Below, piece by piece: positions 61,029 to 64,000 of a stretch of 64,000 nt of DNA (positions within the stretch are counted from its first letter, which is position 1; each line of letters begins with the position of its first letter). The notes under the pieces are model-generated. The model saw only the letters and a program-made list of their open reading frames with translations. It was not told the DNA's origin and searched no databases. Made by a program: the position numbers and the translations under genes. The stretch is from Saccharomycopsis fibuligera x Saccharomycopsis cf. fibuligera (lineage: Eukaryota > Ascomycota > Saccharomycetes > Ascoideales > Saccharomycopsidaceae): positions 1,116,001 to 1,180,000 of the forward strand of contig CP012821.1 of the NCBI GenBank assembly GCA_001936135.1, in the 5' to 3' direction.

Positions 61029-61205
61029 CAGCCCTATTCCCCGCGGCACTCATCCCCTGCTTTCTGGGTTGTTTGTTGTTTGTTATCTCTTCTTGTATAC
61101 TCAATTGCAATTGGTACCTGAATTAAGCAGTAAATCTGTCTATCCCAATTGTTCTCTGTGATCTAATTTCTGTACAAATTCTAGTCTGCACACATAGCCT
61201 GAATC

Positions 61206-62270
61206 ATGTCTGGCCTCAACCTTTTTATTACCGGTGCCACTGGCTACATTGGTGGTGCTGTTCTTTACAAAATCTTGCACGACCCTAAATTGAAAGACGT
61301 CCAAATCACGGCCATCGTGAGAACTGCTCAAAAATCTGAATTGTTGAGAGAAAGAGTCAAAGAAGACACGGGCCGCGATATCAAGACCGTTATTGGTAAC
61401 CTTGACGATATCTCTAAGTTGAAGGAACAATACGAGGCTGCTGATATTGTCGTCACTACTGCAGACGTTGACCATGTTGAAAGTGCTGTGGCTCTTGCTG
61501 AGGTGGCTAAGCAAAAGAAGAAACCATTTTACATTGTCCACACCTCTGGCACTTCTGTTCTCGGTGACAAACTCGCTAAGGGCAAGAAACCGGCCACTGA
61601 ACCAGTTTCTGACATTAAGGACAACGACAAGATTACCTCGTTGCCAGATGAGCAACCTCACAGACCGGTGGACAAGCAAATCTTGGGCATTCAAGAAGCC
61701 AACCCGGAATACGTCAAGACCGTCATCATTGCTCCGCCAGCCATCTTTGGTGTTGGCGACGGCTATGACAACCGTCAATCTGTGCAAATTCCATTGTTGA
61801 TTAAGCTTTCTATTGGCCGTGGCCAAACTTTCTCGGTTTATGATGGAAACTATGTCTGGAACCATGTTCATATCAGAGATTTAGCCAACCTTTACACTTT
61901 GCTTCTTGATAAGTTACTCGCTGGCGACAAAGATGTCAAGACCGGTAAAGAAGGCTACTATTTTGCCGAAGCTGGCACTCATATTTGGAAAGAAGTTAGT
62001 GCACAAGTTGCTTCTACTCTTTTCACTAGAGAAATCTCGAAAAAGAAAGGTGTTGCTGAGTTGGAGCCAGATGAGGTTGCTGAACTTGCTGGATTCCCAT
62101 TTGCTCCTTACCTTTGGGGTACCAACTCTCTTTCTAAGGCAGAATTAGCACCTAAATTGGGTTGGAAACCAAAGTATGATGACAAGGCATTCTGGCAGGA
62201 CATTGAGGATGAAGCTGACTACATCATCAATCCGGTCACTTTAAAGAATGCTCCTCGCAGTCAAAGCTAA
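61206..62270 (+). CDS. Atypical short-chain dehydrogenase / NAD(P)-dependent epimerase-like protein
   Basis: 354 residues. The Rossmann motif ITGATGYIGGAV is at residues 8-19, and VIGNLDD marks the extended/atypical SDR pattern. Residues 114-121 (VHTSGTSV) replace the usual active-site Ser region, and the classical YxxxK is not present in the expected place (PHRPVDKQILG instead), so dehydrogenase activity by the standard mechanism is doubtful. The C-terminal half has FGVGDGYDNRQS and WNHVHIRDLANLY, typical of fungal epimerase-like proteins. Codon choice is strongly biased (AAG, GCT, ACC, TTG), suggesting high expression. A TATA box and Yap1-like site upstream suggest inducible expression. Substrate unknown. 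Confidence 0.82.
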   Translation: MSGLNLFITGATGYIGGAVLYKILHDPKLKDVQITAIVRTAQKSELLRERVKEDTGRDIKTVIGNLDDISKLKEQYEAADIVVTTADVDHVESAVALAEVAKQKKKPFYIVHTSGTSVLGDKLAKGKKPATEPVSDIKDNDKITSLPDEQPHRPVDKQILGIQEANPEYVKTVIIAPPAIFGVGDGYDNRQSVQIPLLIKLSIGRGQTFSVYDGNYVWNHVHIRDLANLYTLLLDKLLAGDKDVKTGKEGYYFAEAGTHIWKEVSAQVASTLFTREISKKKGVAELEPDEVAELAGFPFAPYLWGTNSLSKAELAPKLGWKPKYDDKAFWQDIEDEADYIINPVTLKNAPRSQS

Positions 62271-62679
62271 GATTATCGTTAGTTGAGCTTTTGTGCTCTT
62301 TTTATTTATGAATAAACAATTATTTTGCTGTGAATTTTTGTAATTATATAATCTTGAATGTATCACCATAGAACTCAGATATCTAAAGCTTGTTCTGTCT
62401 CAAATATTAAAACAATGTTCCGTAAGTGGATTGACATGTTGCAAATCCAGGTTATACATAGTCTCGGGACGGGTAAAGGATATATAAGGTGTTATGTAAG
62501 CAGTTAATACTTCTACTGTTTTTTTTCTCTTCATGCATAAAAATAAATAGCGAGTAGTTGCCATCATGAACAAGATAAATTGAAAACATAGACAACGAGA
62601 GATAAATCAACAACAGCACCGTGGCACTACCAGCTCTCTCATCATCAACCACAAATGAGCAGAAAAGTAAACTTGAGCA
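62271..62679. other. Intergenic SDR-RSE1
   Basis: 409 bp, AT-rich, including the 3' end of the SDR gene and the RSE1 promoter. No further feature is seen. Confidence 0.5.
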
Positions 62680-64000
62680 ATGTCATTTGAATCGCTATAT
62701 TTATACAATGTCACGTTGCAGCCGCCGTCTTCTGCCCTCAATGCGGTAGTGGGTCAGTTCCAGGGCAAAAAATCACAAGAAATTGTTATTGCTAAACACT
62801 CATCTCTCGAGCTTTGGAAAGCTAGCAGCAGCACAGGAAAATTGACTAAGATTTTTGCCCAAGAGACCTTCGGATCTATAAGAGCAATATCTGCGTTCAG
62901 ACTAGCAGGTCTGACCACCGATTATTTAGCGATGACTTCAGATTCTGGAAAATTCACAATTTTGCAATTAAATACAGAACGCAAAAAGTTTCAAGTAGTG
63001 TTCAATGAACCGTTCGCGAAAACTGGAATGCGAAGACTCCTGCCTGGCCAATATCTTTCCTTTGATGCGATGGGAAGATCGGTGATGTTGTCTGCCATTG
63101 AAAAAAATAAAATTGTGTATGTTTTGAACCGCGATTCTGACAATAATTTGACAATCTCTTCCCCATTGGAAGCCAATAGAAATAGAGTATTGACATTCGC
63201 TTCGTGTGGGCTAGACGTCGGTTACGAAAACCCATTATTTGCATCAATAGAGATTGATTATGGTGAATACGAACTTGAAAAAATCGAGCCAGATACCATA
63301 CCAAAGAAAACTTTAACTTTTTACGAGCTAGATTTGGGGTTGAATCATGTGGTGAAAAAATCCTCAGAAAGCATTTCAGAAACCGCAAATTTTTTGCTTA
63401 GTATTCCAGGTGGAAACGAAGGTCCATCCGGAGTGCTAGTGGGTTCTGAAGATTTCATCCAGTACAAAGCAGAGGGACAAAAGACACATATTCTTCCAAT
63501 TCCCAAGAGAGTGGATCAAGTTAAACATAACTACAAGAAAAACTACATCATTACTGGTGTCGTGCATAAAATGAAGGGATCGTTCTTCATACTTTTGCAA
63601 AGTAGCTTTGGCGACATTTTCAAAGTAACAGTTAATTACACAGAGGATATGATCGTCAAATCAATGAACATCAAGTATTTTGATACTATTCCAATCTGTC
63701 ATAGTTTGATCATTTTAAAGTCTGGTTTCTTGTTTGCTAATACTCAAAGTGGCAACAAGTTTTTTTACCAGTTTGTCAAACTCGGTGATGAAGATGAAGA
63801 GCAAGTTTACAACTCCAGGGATTACTTCAATACTACTGAAGAAATTGATGATGTATTGTTTCATCCCAAAGAATTGGATAATTTGCAACTTGTTGATATA
63901 ATTGAAAGTTTGAATCCAATAATCGATTCTCAGTTAGTTGATTATAGTAATGGCAACGGCAGCGAAATTGTTGCCGAGGCTAATGAAGAGAGAAGAGTAG
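62680..64000 (+). CDS. RSE1: Rse1 (SF3b130/SF3B3), U2 snRNP subunit, 5' part cut by the window end
   Basis: Spliceosomal scaffold of three beta-propellers in the SF3b complex. 440 codons are visible and the frame is open to the last base (full-length family about 1200-1360). Matches to SF3B3 are strong and collinear: MSFESLYLYNVTLQPPS at the start, LPGQYLSFDAMGRSVMLSAI, then [54 protein letters not shown] and LKSGFLFANTQSGN. The start at 62680 is the first Met of the conserved block. Confidence 0.95.
   Translation, partial: MSFESLYLYNVTLQPPSSALNAVVGQFQGKKSQEIVIAKHSSLELWKASSSTGKLTKIFAQETFGSIRAISAFRLAGLTTDYLAMTSDSGKFTILQLNTERKKFQVVFNEPFAKTGMRRLLPGQYLSFDAMGRSVMLSAIEKNKIVYVLNRDSDNNLTISSPLEANRNRVLTFASCGLDVGYENPLFASIEIDYGEYELEKIEPDTIPKKTLTFYELDLGLNHVVKKSSESISETANFLLSIPGGNEGPSGVLVGSEDFIQYKAEGQKTHILPIPKRVDQVKHNYKKNYIITGVVHKMKGSFFILLQSSFGDIFKVTVNYTEDMIVKSMNIKYFDTIPICHSLIILKSGFLFANTQSGNKFFYQFVKLGDEDEEQVYNSRDYFNTTEEIDDVLFHPKELDNLQLVDIIESLNPIIDSQLVDYSNGNGSEIVAEANEERRV

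Larger units (their letters stand above)
60063..61205. other. Intergenic/promoter region of the SDR gene
   Basis: 1.14 kb. The proximal 450 bp are relatively GC-rich and carry a Yap1-like site and TATATAAG (separate entries). Only chance ORFs are seen on either strand. Confidence 0.5.

Overview
The window is nuclear DNA of an ascomycete budding yeast, most likely of the CUG-Ser1 group (Candida/Debaryomyces/Lodderomyces relatives). The genes are compact and mostly intronless, with GTATGT/GTGAGT donors and TACTAAC-like branch points. Low-complexity Gln/Asn/Ser tracts are common. A nuclear copy of mitochondrial DNA carries complex I genes (nad4L, nad5, nad2), which Saccharomycetaceae lack. In-frame CTG codons are rare in conserved proteins and clustered in Ser-like linkers. 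Proteins below are described with standard translation; Leu at CTG is probably Ser. The species cannot be fixed from sequence reading alone.

Layout. 1-5.4 kb: RPS22 (uS8), whose intron holds an H/ACA snoRNA, then an F-box protein. 6.6-12.2 kb: a GH72 glucanosyltransferase gene with about five introns (minus), PRP4 (plus) and NPL4 with three introns (minus). 12.5-27.5 kb: MDN1/REA1, a 4987-codon AAA+ ribosome-assembly ATPase with PAC and RRPE promoter motifs. 27.9-33.1 kb: URK1, MRP2 and a Rab5-type GTPase (minus). 33.6-35.1 kb: a mosaic NUMT (rns, nad4L, nad5, atp6, nad2 pieces). It ends about 335 bp upstream of an SPX-domain phosphate transporter (35.5-38.3 kb). 39.8-52.0 kb: PTC5, CDC27, MRX8 (minus), SFB3 (minus), a peroxisomal FAD amine oxidase (minus) and tRNA-Asn (minus). 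53.5-64 kb: an RRM/RGG SR-like protein with a 1-kb intron, a 1271-codon Q/N-rich protein with a mitochondrial-Lon-type N-domain but no ATPase or protease, an atypical SDR oxidoreductase, and the 5' part of RSE1.

Functionally this is housekeeping: ribosome production (RPS22, snoRNA, MDN1, MRP2, MRX8), splicing (PRP4, RSE1, the SR-like protein), trafficking (SFB3, Rab5), protein turnover and cell cycle (NPL4, CDC27, F-box) and metabolism (URK1, phosphate transporter, PTC5, amine oxidase, SDR). There is no operon-like cluster. The points most worth a second look are the Lon-N orphan protein, the mosaic NUMT at the phosphate-transporter promoter, the intronic snoRNA with a readable 18S guide, the intron-dense GH72 gene, and a likely truncating alternative splice site in the SR-like gene.
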